Assembly: GCA_019426215.1 (NCBI GenBank)
Contig: CM033395.1
Coordinates: 813,501 to 877,500, forward strand
Direction of reading: 5' to 3'
Length of the DNA stretch: 64,000 nucleotides
Origin: Buddleja alternifolia
Lineage: Eukaryota; Streptophyta; Magnoliopsida; Lamiales; Scrophulariaceae
Position numbers and translations under genes: made by a program. Positions 20,399-30,429 of the stretch are shown here, in pieces. Below the pieces are notes generated by a model. The model searched no databases and had not been told where the DNA came from. It saw only the letters and a program-made list of their open reading frames with translations. Numbering within the stretch: the stretch's first letter is position 1; each line of letters begins with the position of its first letter.

Positions 20399-21999
20399 CG
20401 TTAGAGTATATGCCCTCGAATGTCATAAAGAGGATAGATTTGTAAGGGCATAAACATTGTAACTAAACTATGATTTTTCTATTAATATAAGACAGTTGAT
20501 TGTTGTTTTCTTATAGGCATTTATAAGGTGTGAATAAACTACGTAAAATCCTTGATGACAAGGCGAACCTTCTACCTCCTATGGGATAGGAGGAAAGGCA
20601 CTAGAATGGTTTGACCTTTGACATCTAAAAGGGTTCACAAGTCTAAGAAATATTGATTGAGCATCAATAGTGAATAAAGACTTGTATGATGTAAGTTTCG
20701 ACAGAGAAAGTGCCAGTCGTACACTATGAAAATGGTAGTGGGAACTTATATCATAGACGTGTCAGTTGGAGTGATATGTTCGAACACGGCTCGCATTAGT
20801 TCATCACATGGGCATTCACTCATTGACAGTCAATGATGAAACTGATAAGTAGTGATAGGTACGTGTGAACCTCTGACCTGAGTAATCGAGTTGAAGATGT
20901 ACTTGTGACATCAAGTCTGTCATTAAAGTAGTTAGATTCAAATCACCTATTGGTGGAATCGACCTCGAAGTACGACTTGATGGACAAGTAGCATTGTTAA
21001 CTGATTTGCAATATGGAATTTATTCTCTCATAAGTGAATGAGTAAAATATCCTATGCGATCATGAATAAGTGAGGATGAATGTCTTTGGCCAAAGCATTT
21101 AAATACCTCGACTTAATATGAGCTTAGGCATATGGTCAAGTTATATGAGTTTGACTTTAAACTATGACTCTTACTTAACTGGGATATAAGAATAAAAGGT
21201 TTATACACGTACGGTATTCACGGCGTAAAGATTTGGAATGATCCTATTCATTCGTTCTCAATTGGGTTACGGTGTGAGCCACGAGACTGGCTAGGTGTCA
21301 CTCACACCCCTTTGGATTCCTCCCAATTGCCTTTTGAGACGAACCTAAAGAGTCGCGCTTAAAGGAAGTGCAAAAGGAAAAACATGGGAAAAAAACTTGA
21401 AAGAAATTTATGGCATTGGATGCCGTGATTAATTAATTAATAATTGGATAATTTAATTAATTAATTAAATTAATGAGTTAATTAATTTCTTGGAGAGATT
21501 ATAAATTAATTAGGAATTGAATTAATTGGATTATTAATTTATTTATTGGATAAATAAATTATCCGATTAATTAATTAGCAAGTAAGACGAAAGCCCGAAG
21601 GCTTCCGAGCCCACTAAGGGGCGGCCAAATAGACGCCCAAATAGGGCTCTTGCATGCTAGTGTTATTGTTTCATAATGATATAAATATATCATAAGGTGA
21701 AAAATAACACATGGCAACTTACATAACTTTCTCTCCAAGAAAAAGTCTCCCACCTCTCTCTCTCTCTCTCTAGCCGTCTTTGACAAGGAAGAAAGGAGGA
21801 GTTTTTTGTTTTTGATTCCGGCGTGACGAATTAGAGACGTTGGCAAATTCGGCATTAGAGAAAAGGATCACGTTCAGAAATCAACATACGCGAGAACGGT
21901 AATTTTTCTATACATAATTAAACACGAGGATTAGATATGATTCGGGTTTTGGGAATTAAATTTAATTTACGCTGCGTTTTATTCGTATAATTCCCAACA
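20399..21999 (+). repeat. 5' LTR of the nested copia element
   Basis: About 1601 bp, ending ..TTCCCAACA. The first base is mutated (CG instead of TG). The start GTTAGAGTATATGCCC and the interior match the LTR at 59300-60906 (1607 bp). The region 21420-21560 is a run of TTAATTAATTAA-like repeats. Confidence 0.85.
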
Positions 22000-22000
22000 G

Positions 22001-22013
22001 TGGTATCAGAGCC
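22001..22013 (+). promoter_or_regulatory. Primer-binding site of the nested copia element
   Basis: TGGTATCAGAGCC, complementary to the 3' end of initiator-Met tRNA, one base after the LTR. Confidence 0.85.
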
Positions 22014-22204
22014 AATCTCTGAATTCTGTGTTTAATAGCTTATGTGATTGACTGGTTTTTTCGCATTTTTGAGGCCTACTTTGAGCGTATTTTTCATATG
22101 CAAATATTCTAAATCTCTCTGCAGTTTCTTCATAAACGTTGTAGTTTAATAAGTTGTGAATTTGGGAATATAAATCTTATGAGAATCGGAGAAGTGTAAT
22201 CCTG

Positions 22205-22540
22205 AGACGAGCGCGACGCAAAAAGTGTGCGCAGTCTGCGCACTGGGCGCGCAAAAAGTGTGCGCTGTCTGCGCGCTGACAGTGCGCGCTGTGCGCGCAA
22301 TAGGAGGCCTTTTCAGCCTTCCGTTGCACACACAGTGTGCGCACTGCACACACTGGGTGGGCCCCCAACTCCGTGCAGTTTCACGGCGCCGGTCGAAGGG
22401 GCAGGCCGAACGCTGGGCGTCCAGCCATGCACGATTAAACCGTGCGCCCACACCGTGCCATGCGCCCAGCGCACGGACTTGTTTCTGGGCCCGGGTTTTC
22501 GTGACTCGTGCCCTAATGGGTCGGGTTATATTTTCCTAAG
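22205..22540. repeat. GC-rich leader with TGCGC repeats
   Basis: In the untranslated leader of the copia element, repeated units such as AAAAAGTGTGCGC and palindromic TGCGCA/GCGCGC motifs give strong base-pairing potential. Base composition jumps from AT-rich to strongly GC-rich, then back. The corresponding region of the related minus-strand element (58930-59120) is similar in character. The open frames on both strands here are composition artefacts. Confidence 0.75.
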
Positions 22541-23923
22541 GTCAAAATTTTAATTGAATAGGTGTTTGAGCTATTTTAGTTATTCGGGTGGGTCAAAATG
22601 ATGATGACCCAGATTTAATTAAAAAGGGGCCCAAATTGTTTTGATTAAAATTGTGTATAATTCAATAAATTAGTTATTGGGCCTAATTAATTAATTTTGA
22701 ATATGCCAATGGTTGGTAATTTAATTTTGATAAAATTAAACCCTATATAGTTTTTATTGATCTTTATTTGAATGAAATAATTAATTAATAAACTCTTGGA
22801 GAATTTTATTTATTAAGTTATTTATTTAAATAAAGAATTCTCATAAATAGGATTATTTTAATATGAATCAATAAAATTTGGAATTTTATTTTATTGTGGA
22901 AATTAATTAAGTTGGACTAATTAATTTTTATTAATCACCAACATTAGTGTTTTATTTATCGCGAGCATGTATTATGTGATGGTGACATATGTCTATGGGC
23001 TTAGGTTGCTTCTTTTGATTATATATTTCTTTTGATGGGTTGTAAGGGCCGGTTTGAGCCCATTTTATTTTATTTCTAGATTTATGTATAGGTTTTAAAT
23101 TACCTCTTGTAATAAATAGAAATAGAATAGGCCTTTCAAGATGGAGATCATGCAAAAGAAGAGGAGCTTGGAGCCCACGAAGATTAGCTAGGCTTTTCTT
23201 TTTCAATTTTATGATGGCCCATTGGCTTGGGCCTTCTAAATAAAAGCCCATAGACTTGTGTGTTGTATTATTGCTTTCGATGCATGTTCATTAGTTGTAT
23301 GAAGCATGTGTGTTATCAATATGCGCTATATAAATTTGGTAAATGTGCAAAGTGAGACGAATTAAATGTTTAGAACATGAATTCTTCCAAATAAAAATTA
23401 TACTAAGTTAGTAAGGGGTGCCAGGCATCCTTTCCCTCCACTTAACTTGATAAGATCAAGGATTAAATTCATATGTGGTATCTTCCCAGTAAGTGGGGGT
23501 CATGTATCAAGATTTAGTTCTAAAATTTTATTAAGTGCATTAGATGCCTTAATCGAGACATATTTCACCCCAAATATCGTTAAAGGGTTGCGGTTTTCGT
23601 GGATTATGGGATAAAAATGATTGAATCGTCTATTTGATAGATTGATGTTTGACATCACTTTAATTAAGCAATGGACCAAATATCGTTAAAGGGTTGTCAT
23701 CCATTATATTAATTAAAGAACTTAATCCCCACAACGAAGTTTTCATCAACGATCGCTTCCGTCTTTTCACAGTGGGAGTGTAAAATTTCGAAAAATGTAG
23801 TGGGAGACAAGTTATAAGTCGAAGTCCTTCATTTTAAACTTGGTTTTAGTTTAGTTCAATAATCTAATTAAGTCTGGCTTATTTTCTGCAGTCATTTTGT
23901 TTTATCTCTCTCAATCAAAAACC

Positions 23924-24734
23924 ATGTCTCCCAAACCACTGTCGAAGTTAATGGAAAATACGATTCTCCTGTCCAAATTACATAGAATGTGTCACTATGC
24001 TTAGCATGGTCCTTAGCAGTGAATCCATTGACTATGTATTGGAAATTGGTCGTCCTCCCATTCCTAGACAAGACGAGGGTGATGAAGTTCGCCTACCTCG
24101 TTGGGATTGGTGCTGTGACAACCATAGAGCAAGAGTGTACATATTGAGCTCAATGTGCATAGAGTTGCAAAGGTCTCATGATAGGATGGATAATGCAAGA
24201 GACATTATCCTTCATCTGGATTAATTGTTTGGAGAACGCGGTAGGACTGCCAGATACTTTCTTTCAAGGGATCTATTCCGAACTAAAATGACTGAAGGAG
24301 AAGATGTTGGAGAATACGTTTTCAAAATGATGACCATGATAGAAAAAATAAAATCTTTAAACTTCTACATGGACATGCATCTCCAAGTCGATCTTATTCT
24401 ACAATCACTCCCAGATTCATTCTATTATTTCGTCATAAATTTTGATATGAATGACATTGATGGATCTTTAGCTGGGCTATTGGAAAAACTCAAGGTTGCT
24501 CAGAAACAAATAAAGACGGACAAATGGAACAATCCAATGGCTATTACATTTCCTAAAACGTTTGATGGAAAAAGGAATAATGCCCATTTAGAGGAGGGAG
24601 CATCCAGTACGACTTGCTACAAGGCACAACGAAGGAGAAATAAGAGGGCTAGAAAACAGGACACATGTATATGCTACGGTGAGCTGGGCCACTGGAGAAG
24701 AGATTGTCCTAATATACAAGCAAAAGGTGAATAA
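23924..24734 (+). pseudogene. Copia gag
   Basis: Gag begins MSPKPLSK at 23924. Compared with the related element at 57457, small deletions and a stop at about 23991 break the early part. Open segments then run 23997-24224 (IDYVLEIGRPPIPRQDEGDEVRLPRW, VYILSSMCIELQRSH) and, after a TAA at 24222, 24225-24734 (RTARYFLSRDLFRTKMTEGE, SLPDSFYYFVINFDMNDIDGSLAGLLEKLK). It ends in a zinc knuckle CICYGELGHWRRDC (CX2CX4HX4C). The protein packages the RNA in the virus-like particle. At least two nonsense or frame changes make it non-functional. Confidence 0.85.
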
Positions 24735-25058
24735 CTTTATAGTTTGAAACTAATTGCTTTATAATATTCCCTCTTCATCGATTATGATTCAGAAGTTGAT
24801 ACCTTTTGTGAATCAGAATCTGGGAAGAAGAAGGGAGCTGAGCCCCAATGAGGAGAAGATCAAAGTAGGCAGCGGGCAAGGCGTCACGACTATTAAAACA
24901 AGATCTGCCTCATTATTTTTTATTCTAGACATATGCTATTTCTGGATATTGTTAAACATTGGTTCAATTTCCGTTTTAGTTAAATAAGGTTACACTTTCG
25001 TTCTATTAATGAACAATGCAAGATTTATTATGGTAATAAATTAGTAGGCTTTGTTTCT

Positions 25059-25958
25059 TTGATAAATGCATTGTGTTACCTTAATGTCAAGAATAAGTGT
25101 GCTGTGAATACTATACAAAGGAAACGTAGTAGGCTTGAAATAAACCAACGATTGACATGGCACCTTCGACTAGGCCATGCTGGTGAACAAAAGATTCGCA
25201 AAATGGAAAAAGATGGGCTAATTGGCCCACTGGGATTGGATCCCTATCCTACTTGTGAATCTTGTCTCAAAGGCAAGATAGCTAGATCGGCCTTCACAGG
25301 GAGCTTTGAAAGGGCCTCACAAATCTTAGGTTTAGTGCATACTGACGTTTGTGGTCCATTTGGAGAAATGGCCAGAGGAGGTTTCCTTTACTTTATCACC
25401 TTCACTGACGACCATTCTCGATATGGTCTAGTGTACCTAATGAAGCATAAGTCTGAATCTATTGACAAATTCAAGGAATTCAAGGCTTTAGTGGAAAATC
25501 AAACAAGTCAACGTATAAAAACTCTTCGATCTGATCGAGGAGGAGAATATATGAGAGACGAGTTTGACTTATACCTCAGAGAGAATGGTATAATATTGCA
25601 AATCACACCTCCCGCGACTCCACAGTTGAATGGAGTAGCAGAGCGAAGGAATCGAACCTTGTTGGACATGGTTCGCTCCATGCTTAACTACATTGATTTA
25701 CCCATTTCACTGTGGGGTCACGCTCTGCTTACAGCTGCACACATTTTAAATAGATGTTCGTCCAAGTCCGTTCCTCTGATTCCCTATGAAATGTGGAGAA
25801 ATAGGAAACCAAGTCTTAACCACATAAAGATTTGGGGATGTCCGGCTTATGTCAAAAAGACTAAAGTGGAAAAGTTGGAGGCTAGGTCCTTAAAGGGACG
25901 TTTCATTGGATATCCTGAAGATTCTATGGGATACCTCTTTTATCTGCACAATGATTAA
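25059..25958 (+). pseudogene. Copia GAG-pre-integrase and integrase
   Basis: A 299-residue open stretch. The pre-integrase zinc-binding region (RLTWHLRLGHAGEQKIR.., CESCLKGK) comes first, then the integrase core with HTDVCGPF (first catalytic Asp), TLRSDRGGEYM (second Asp) and NGVAERRNRTLLDM (catalytic Glu), so the D,D,E triad is complete. The C-terminal GKR/F-type segment (LKGRFIGYPEDSMGYLFY) follows. The protease between gag and this region (24735-25058) is degenerate, and the frame ends at a TAA at 25956. Confidence 0.85.
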
Positions 25959-26080
25959 AGGATCATTGTAGCCTTACAAGCCCACTTTCTTGAAGATGAG
26001 TTCATTCAAGAAGGAGGAGCGGGTAGAAAGATTGTTCTAGAAGAACAAATGAAACCCCACTGGATACATCTACACAGGGA

Positions 26081-26809
26081 GTGAGAACCAAACCTTCTGT
26101 AACACAACCACAACCACGACGATCGAATAGAGTATCTCAACCACCTGAGAGGTACGGATATCTAATGCAGAGGGAGTTGGATCTCCATTCTGTGTTAGAG
26201 GAGGATCATGGAGATGATCCCTCCACTTTTGATCAAGCGATGGTGGATGTGGATGCTGCTAGATGGCGTGAAGCTATGCAAATTGAGATGGATTCGATGC
26301 ATGCAAACCAAGTCTGGAAACTTGTAGACTAACCTGAAGGGGTAAAACCAATCGGGTGTAAATAGATCTACAAGAGAAAGATTGGTGTTGATGGCAAAGT
26401 AGACACCTACAAAGCCAGGCTAGTGGCAAAAGGGTATAGTCAAAAGAAATGAATTGACTACCAAGAAACCTTCTCGCCAGTGGCTATGATCAAATCAATA
26501 AGGATTCTACTTGCAATAGCAGCACACATAGATTATGAAATATGGCAAATGGATGTCAAAACTGCTTTCTTAAATGGATTCCTAGAAGAGGATATCTATA
26601 TGGAACAGCCTAAAGGTTTTGAATCCGAGGAGCATATTCATAAGGTGTGTAAACTTGAGAGATCCATTTATGGACTCAAACAACCGTCTCGTAGCTGGAA
26701 TCTACGTTTTGATGAGGTTGTCAAAGGATTTGACTTCATCAAAAACGAAGATGAGCCCTGTGTTTACAAGAACGATAATTTTCTATACACAATTAAACAC
26801 GAGGATTAG
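26081..26809 (+). pseudogene. Copia reverse transcriptase, 3'-truncated
   Basis: The linker (RRSNRVSQPPERYGYLMQ) and RT N-terminus (WREAMQIEMDSMHANQVWKLVD) occupy 26081-26332. Stops at 26330, 26362 and 26451 interrupt the next segment (YKRKIGVDGKVDTYKARLVAKGYSQ). The RT finger and palm up to YGLKQPSRSWNLRFDE..EPCVYKN are at 26480-26780. There the frame runs into LTR sequence, so YVDD and RNase H are missing. Confidence 0.8.
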
Positions 26810-26874
26810 AGATGATTCGGGCTTTGGGAATGAAATTTACTTTCTGCTGCGTTTTATTCATATAATTCCCAACA
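26770..26874 (+). repeat. Remnant of the 3' LTR of the nested copia element
   Basis: About 105 bases matching 21893-21999 of the 5' LTR (TTTTCTATACACAATTAAACACGAGG.. to ..TTCCCAACA). Directly followed by the target duplication ATTAC. Confidence 0.85.
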
Positions 26875-27450
26875 ATTACACCACCACAATACAAAGCACC
26901 TATGCCACAAAATTCTTTCACCAGACCTAATACAGGACAACAAAGAAGATTAAGTCCATAAGAAGTTGATGAGAAAACGAGCAAGGGGTTATGTTTCTGG
27001 TGTGATGAAAAATTCACCAGAGAGCATATTTATAAGAATAGGAGGCAATTGTATTTGTTGGAGATGCCAGGAGAGGGGGAATTAGAGGAGTCTGAGGGTG
27101 ATGATGAACATGAAACAGAAGAGGAAATCAGTGAAGGAAAAGAGTTAACTGAATCCCACATATCCATGCATGCCTTTACTAGAATACATGACTTTAAGAC
27201 AATGAGGGTGACTGGAGTAATAAAAGGGAAACTGATCCACATACTAATTGATATGGGAAGTACCCACAATTTTATGGATTTAGAAGCTGCAAAAAAATTG
27301 GGGTGTAAGTTAGAGCCCATCACCCCATTTGCTGTTTCAGTTGCTGATGGAAACAAAATCCATAGTTCATATATATGCAGGGGATTTTCTTGGAAAATGC
27401 AAGGGGTTAAGTTCACAACTGATTTGATGACTATTTCACTAGGGGTGTGA
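26875..27450 (+). pseudogene. Chromovirus gag end and aspartic protease
   Basis: Immediately after the right target duplication the gag frame resumes with a proline/glutamine-rich stretch, then a damaged zinc knuckle CFWCDEKFTREHIY, in which the final Cys of CX2C..H..C is Tyr. The open frame 27049-27450 has an acidic linker (EGELEESEGDDEHETEEE) and then the retropepsin fold with ILIDMGSTHNF: the catalytic D-S/T-G is D-M-G here, so the protease is probably dead. A TGA at 27448 ends the frame where the polyprotein should continue. Confidence 0.8.
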
Positions 27451-27451
27451 T

Positions 27452-28618
27452 ATGGTTCTGGGAGTTCAATGGCTTGTCACATTGGGTGATATTAATTGGA
27501 ACTTCAGCCAATTAAAGATGGAATTCAGTGCTGGAAATAAGAGAGTTCTGCTGAGGGGAATGCAACCATCCTCTATTAAGCTGATTAGTAGAAATAAAAT
27601 GACCAAGTTGATAAGAAAACCCTCTCAAGCTGCTATGTTACATGTTGGAGTATTTCAAAAAATGGAAGAGGCCACAAGCCACATTTTCAGTTTACAAGAG
27701 AACACAATACAAGACAAACAACAATTACAGAACTTATTGGAGGAATTTGGGGATATCTTTGAGGAACCAACCACATTACCACCTCATCGAGAACAAGACC
27801 ACAGGATTATGTTGAAGGAGGGCACTGATCCAATAAGTCTATGGCCATATAGATACCCTGCCAGACAAAAAGATGAAATTGAAAAGATGGTACAGTCAGT
27901 GCTAGACAGTGGGGTTATTAGACCTAGTACTAGCCTGTTTTCATCCCCTATAGTAATGGTGAAAAAGAAGGATGGTAGTTGGCGAATGTGTGTGGATTAT
28001 AGGGCAGTGAATGCAGCTACGGTTAAAGACAAGTTCCCAATACCTGTCATAGAGGAGTTACTTGATGAATTACATGGAGCAAGGGTGTTCACCAAGTTGG
28101 ACTTGCGATCTGGATACCACCAGATTAGGATGGCAGAAACAGATATTGGTAAAACAGCCTTCAGAACACATCATGGCCATTTTGAGTTCTTAGTAATGCC
28201 TTTTGGCCTTACCAATGCACCCTCTACCTTTCAATGTCTTATGAACAAGGTAATTCAGAAGTTTGCTACTGTGACTTACAAACTTCAGCTGCCAGCAGAT
28301 GCAAAAATACACCCTACTTGCCACGTGTCTCAGTTAAAAAAGAAGGTTGGCAATGCACCTTGTAGTTCTGACTTGCCGGTTATGTTTACATCTCATGGTT
28401 TTTTGGTTTTGGAACCAGAAACTGTTCTGGACAAACGTGTTGTTCCCAGAAATAATAAGCCTATTACACAATGGTTGATGAAATGGTTTAATGCTCCAAT
28501 TGAAGAGAGCACTTGGGAATTTCTGCATGATTTGAGGATTAAATTTCCTCACTTTGAGGATAAGGATTTCCTGGAGGGGAAGGTAGTTGATATAGGCCAA
28601 ATTGAAGGAAAAACGTAG
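27452..28618 (+). CDS. Chromovirus RT fused in frame to chromodomain tail (deletion product)
   Basis: A 388-residue open frame. Residues 1-110 are the end of protease and the linker. RT follows from about 110, with DSGVIRPSTSLFSSPIVMVKKKDGSWRMCVDYR-type motifs, TKLDLRSGYHQIRM, and MPFGLTNAPSTFQCLMNKV at about residues 250-270. The frame then jumps to TYKLQLPADAKIHPTCHVSQLKKKVG, the conserved end of chromoviral integrase, followed by a chromodomain-like ITQWLMKWFNAPIEESTWE near residue 350. The YVDD motif, RNase H and the integrase core are missing. The join keeps the frame open. It cannot support reverse transcription; whether the fused protein is made is unknown. Confidence 0.85.
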   Translation: MVLGVQWLVTLGDINWNFSQLKMEFSAGNKRVLLRGMQPSSIKLISRNKMTKLIRKPSQAAMLHVGVFQKMEEATSHIFSLQENTIQDKQQLQNLLEEFGDIFEEPTTLPPHREQDHRIMLKEGTDPISLWPYRYPARQKDEIEKMVQSVLDSGVIRPSTSLFSSPIVMVKKKDGSWRMCVDYRAVNAATVKDKFPIPVIEELLDELHGARVFTKLDLRSGYHQIRMAETDIGKTAFRTHHGHFEFLVMPFGLTNAPSTFQCLMNKVIQKFATVTYKLQLPADAKIHPTCHVSQLKKKVGNAPCSSDLPVMFTSHGFLVLEPETVLDKRVVPRNNKPITQWLMKWFNAPIEESTWEFLHDLRIKFPHFEDKDFLEGKVVDIGQIEGKT

Positions 28619-28943
28619 CTGGAATAAGAGCACTTTTATAAGTAAAAGTGCGACTTTGAAGATTGGAGATTTAGCAAAAAACAGGACTGCACTTTTGACA
28701 GCTGGCTTCTTAACTAATTGAGTTAAAATGTTAGTTAGAATTTTAGCTGATTTTGTACGCAAACTGATGTATAAATAACTTTCAGTTGAGGAATAAAATT
28801 CATTCTGTTTTTGGTGATGAAATTCTGAATCTCTCTCTTGTTCTCTAAATATTCCAATTGAGATAAATTCTCTAGGAGCAATTATTGTCTTGATCCTCAG
28901 GTTTATCTTGTTAGTTTCTTCCCATCTAATTTGGTCTTCATCA
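28588..28943 (+). repeat. 3' LTR of the chromovirus
   Basis: TGATATAGGCC..GTCTTCATCA, TATAAATA at 28770-28777; the right flank TATTT repeats the left flank of the element. The first bases of the LTR also form the last codons of the pol frame, which stops at 28616-28618. Confidence 0.9.
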
Positions 28944-28948
28944 TATTT

Positions 28949-29568
28949 GGAGGTTTTAAAAACAATAGATCTGGCCGTAAGAGTGGATTAAGGGGGCCAG
29001 CCGAATCAAATCAGCAAACTAATGATGTTCTACATAATTGGGGTTTACCTATTCATGTTTATCCAGCCGACGACCTTGTTAGAAGACCGTTTATCATTGT
29101 GCCTGAGGCCTGTTTATATTTATTATAGGCCATCTGTTTGGGCCTATTTTTGTAAGTATTGTAACCATTGGTTGAAGATATGTTCAGGGAGTTTGATACA
29201 AGGTATATAGTTTAAAGGGGTAAAATGCAATTTTCAGTAAATCATTCCTTTCGAAAATAAACCGCGAGATCAACATTGCTTGAAAAAAGAATTAACACCG
29301 CAACTTTGTCAAATTATTGGGACTTTTTCTAAATCTGCGTAAAGCGAGGGAAGGGACTAAATTTGCAATTTTGCCGGGCCATAAACAATATTGAATTTCG
29401 CATCTTAGCCATTATATTGAACTTTAGTTAGTGACCATTGGCTGTTGCGATACCCATAAGAAATGACGTTTGAGTTTTCCTTTATAGCCTACATAAATGA
29501 ATACATAGAATTGCCCGCAAATCATTCTAATTTCTTAATTAAATTAAGATAATAATAATAATAAAAGT
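28949..29568. other. Flank between the chromovirus and the SUMO-like cluster
   Basis: The first 180 bases have an open frame (about 28950-29127: GRKSGLRGPAESNQQTND.., NWGLPIHVYPADDLVRRPF) with protein-like composition that I cannot place; it may be a gene or LINE fragment that was cut by the chromovirus. The rest, to 29568, is non-coding. It should contain the promoter of the 29747 gene. Confidence 0.4.
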
Positions 29569-29731
29569 AATGTTATATACCACCTATTATATGCCACCGA
29601 TTTTTCACTTCCCTTAGTTTTGGTAAGAAATCACTTGCAAGTAATTAATTTTAATGACTTCAATACATCCAAACTTTCTAAATCAGGGATGGTGAAAAAT
29701 CGGTGGTATGAAAACGGTGGTATATAGCATT
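29569..29731. mobile_element. Small MITE directly upstream of a SUMO-like gene
   Basis: The left end AATGTTATATACCACC and the inverse of the right end AATGCTATATACCACC match, and both arms also carry CCACCGATTTTTCAC. About 163 bp, AT-rich, non-coding, flanked on both sides by TAATAATAATA-type sequence. It ends 15 bases before the start codon at 29747, so it forms the 5' leader or core promoter of that gene. Confidence 0.65.
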
Positions 29732-29746
29732 TTTCTAATAATAATA

Positions 29747-30052
29747 ATGGTTGGTGAAGTGAAGGAAGAAAGTGGTCGCATAACTCTCCAAATGCAGTAC
29801 AACGACTCCATAAGAGGACAAGTAACATTGAGCTTTGAGACGGAGAGGGATCTCCCACTGCGTCGAATAATGCTCGATTTCTGCGATCGCTTGGATCTTG
29901 TTTATAGCGCTGCGCGGTTCACATTTGATGGTTCCCGCATCAATGAAACGAAAACAGCAGATGATATGGGAATGAACGACGGTGATATTATTGATGTTTT
30001 CAATGATCAAGACGGCGGCGGCGGCGGCAGCGGCGCTACTTCCTGTTTTTAG
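29747..30052 (+). CDS. SUMO-like ubiquitin-fold modifier
   Basis: A 101-residue protein with the SUMO layout. The start is taken at MVGEVKEESG, because the frame upstream of it is MITE sequence. Ubiquitin-fold core about 11-88: ITLQMQYND, VTLSFETERDLPLRRIMLDFCDRLDL (strand 2 and helix 1; compare the FRIKR..L..LM..YC.R pattern of SUMO), ARFTFDGSRI, TADDMGMNDGDIIDVF. The C-terminus is DQDGGGGGSGATSCF: a SUMO protease would cut after the GG at 90-91 to expose the conjugating glycine. The N-terminal tail has V-K-E-E (5-8), a psi-K-x-E sumoylation consensus that could allow chain formation. Diverged from canonical SUMO, so it may be a non-canonical or lineage-specific isoform. Single-exon as drawn; introns cannot be excluded. 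Confidence 0.8.
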   Translation: MVGEVKEESGRITLQMQYNDSIRGQVTLSFETERDLPLRRIMLDFCDRLDLVYSAARFTFDGSRINETKTADDMGMNDGDIIDVFNDQDGGGGGSGATSCF

Positions 30053-30429
30053 CATATATATATATATTTTAGCTATATGACTAATCTAATATGTTTTTGT
30101 TATTCTCATCAATATTATTATTGTTTTGTTAGCTAGTTTAAAACGACTTTTGATCTTCTAAACTACGCTTGAAACTTGAGGAGCAATAATTACTTATCTA
30201 ATTAAAAACATTAAAACATCCATGAACGATGAAATGTTACCTTGGAATGTCAAGGGAATTTTTCACTTAAATCTCCAATTCTGAAGAGTCATTCAATTTG
30301 GAGTTAATATCTATTGTAACTGTGTAGTATTAATAATTACTACTTAGTAGTATAGATGGAGATATATATATATATATATATATGCATGACATCTCTCCTT
30401 TGTATGAAATTATTATAATGAATTAATCA
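30053..30429. other. Spacer between the two SUMO-like genes
   Basis: Non-coding, AT-rich, with TA microsatellites at 30055-30068 and 30361-30383. It should hold the 3' end of the first gene and the promoter of the second. Confidence 0.5.

Larger units (their letters stand above)
20399..26874 (+). mobile_element. Copia retrotransposon nested in the chromovirus gag
   Basis: Complete 5' LTR (20399-21999), PBS, GC-rich leader, gag, pre-integrase and integrase, partial RT, then about 105 bp of the 3' LTR end. Flanked by the perfect target duplication ATTAC (20394-20398 and 26875-26879), so both termini of the original insertion are present and the missing part (rest of RT, RNase H, most of the 3' LTR) was lost afterwards. 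Same family as the minus-strand element at 48180-60906. Frames are broken by stops and indels. Confidence 0.9.
19188..28943 (+). mobile_element. Chromovirus (Ty3/gypsy, Reina-like), interrupted by copia
   Basis: LTRs of exactly 356 bp at 19188-19543 and 28588-28943; perfect 5-bp target duplication TATTT (19183-19187 and 28944-28948). The PBS TGGTATCAGAGCCA starts at 19547 and the polypurine tract GGAGGGGAAGG lies before the 3' LTR. Gag, a zinc-knuckle remnant, protease, RT and a C-terminal chromodomain-like region are in the normal order, but RNase H and most of integrase are deleted. A copia element (20399-26874) splits gag. Short LTRs, the gag type and the chromodomain tail suggest a Reina-like chromovirus. 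The LTRs are well matched (a few per cent different by eye). Confidence 0.9.

Noticed and set aside
22146..22553. Four overlapping frames on both strands around 22.2-22.5 kb
   Set aside because: They arise from the GC-rich leader repeats of the copia element, where stop codons are rare on all strands.
28334..28762. 142-residue minus-strand frame
   Set aside because: Antisense shadow of the chromovirus pol end and 3' LTR; its end matches the antisense of the 5' LTR at 19144-19362.
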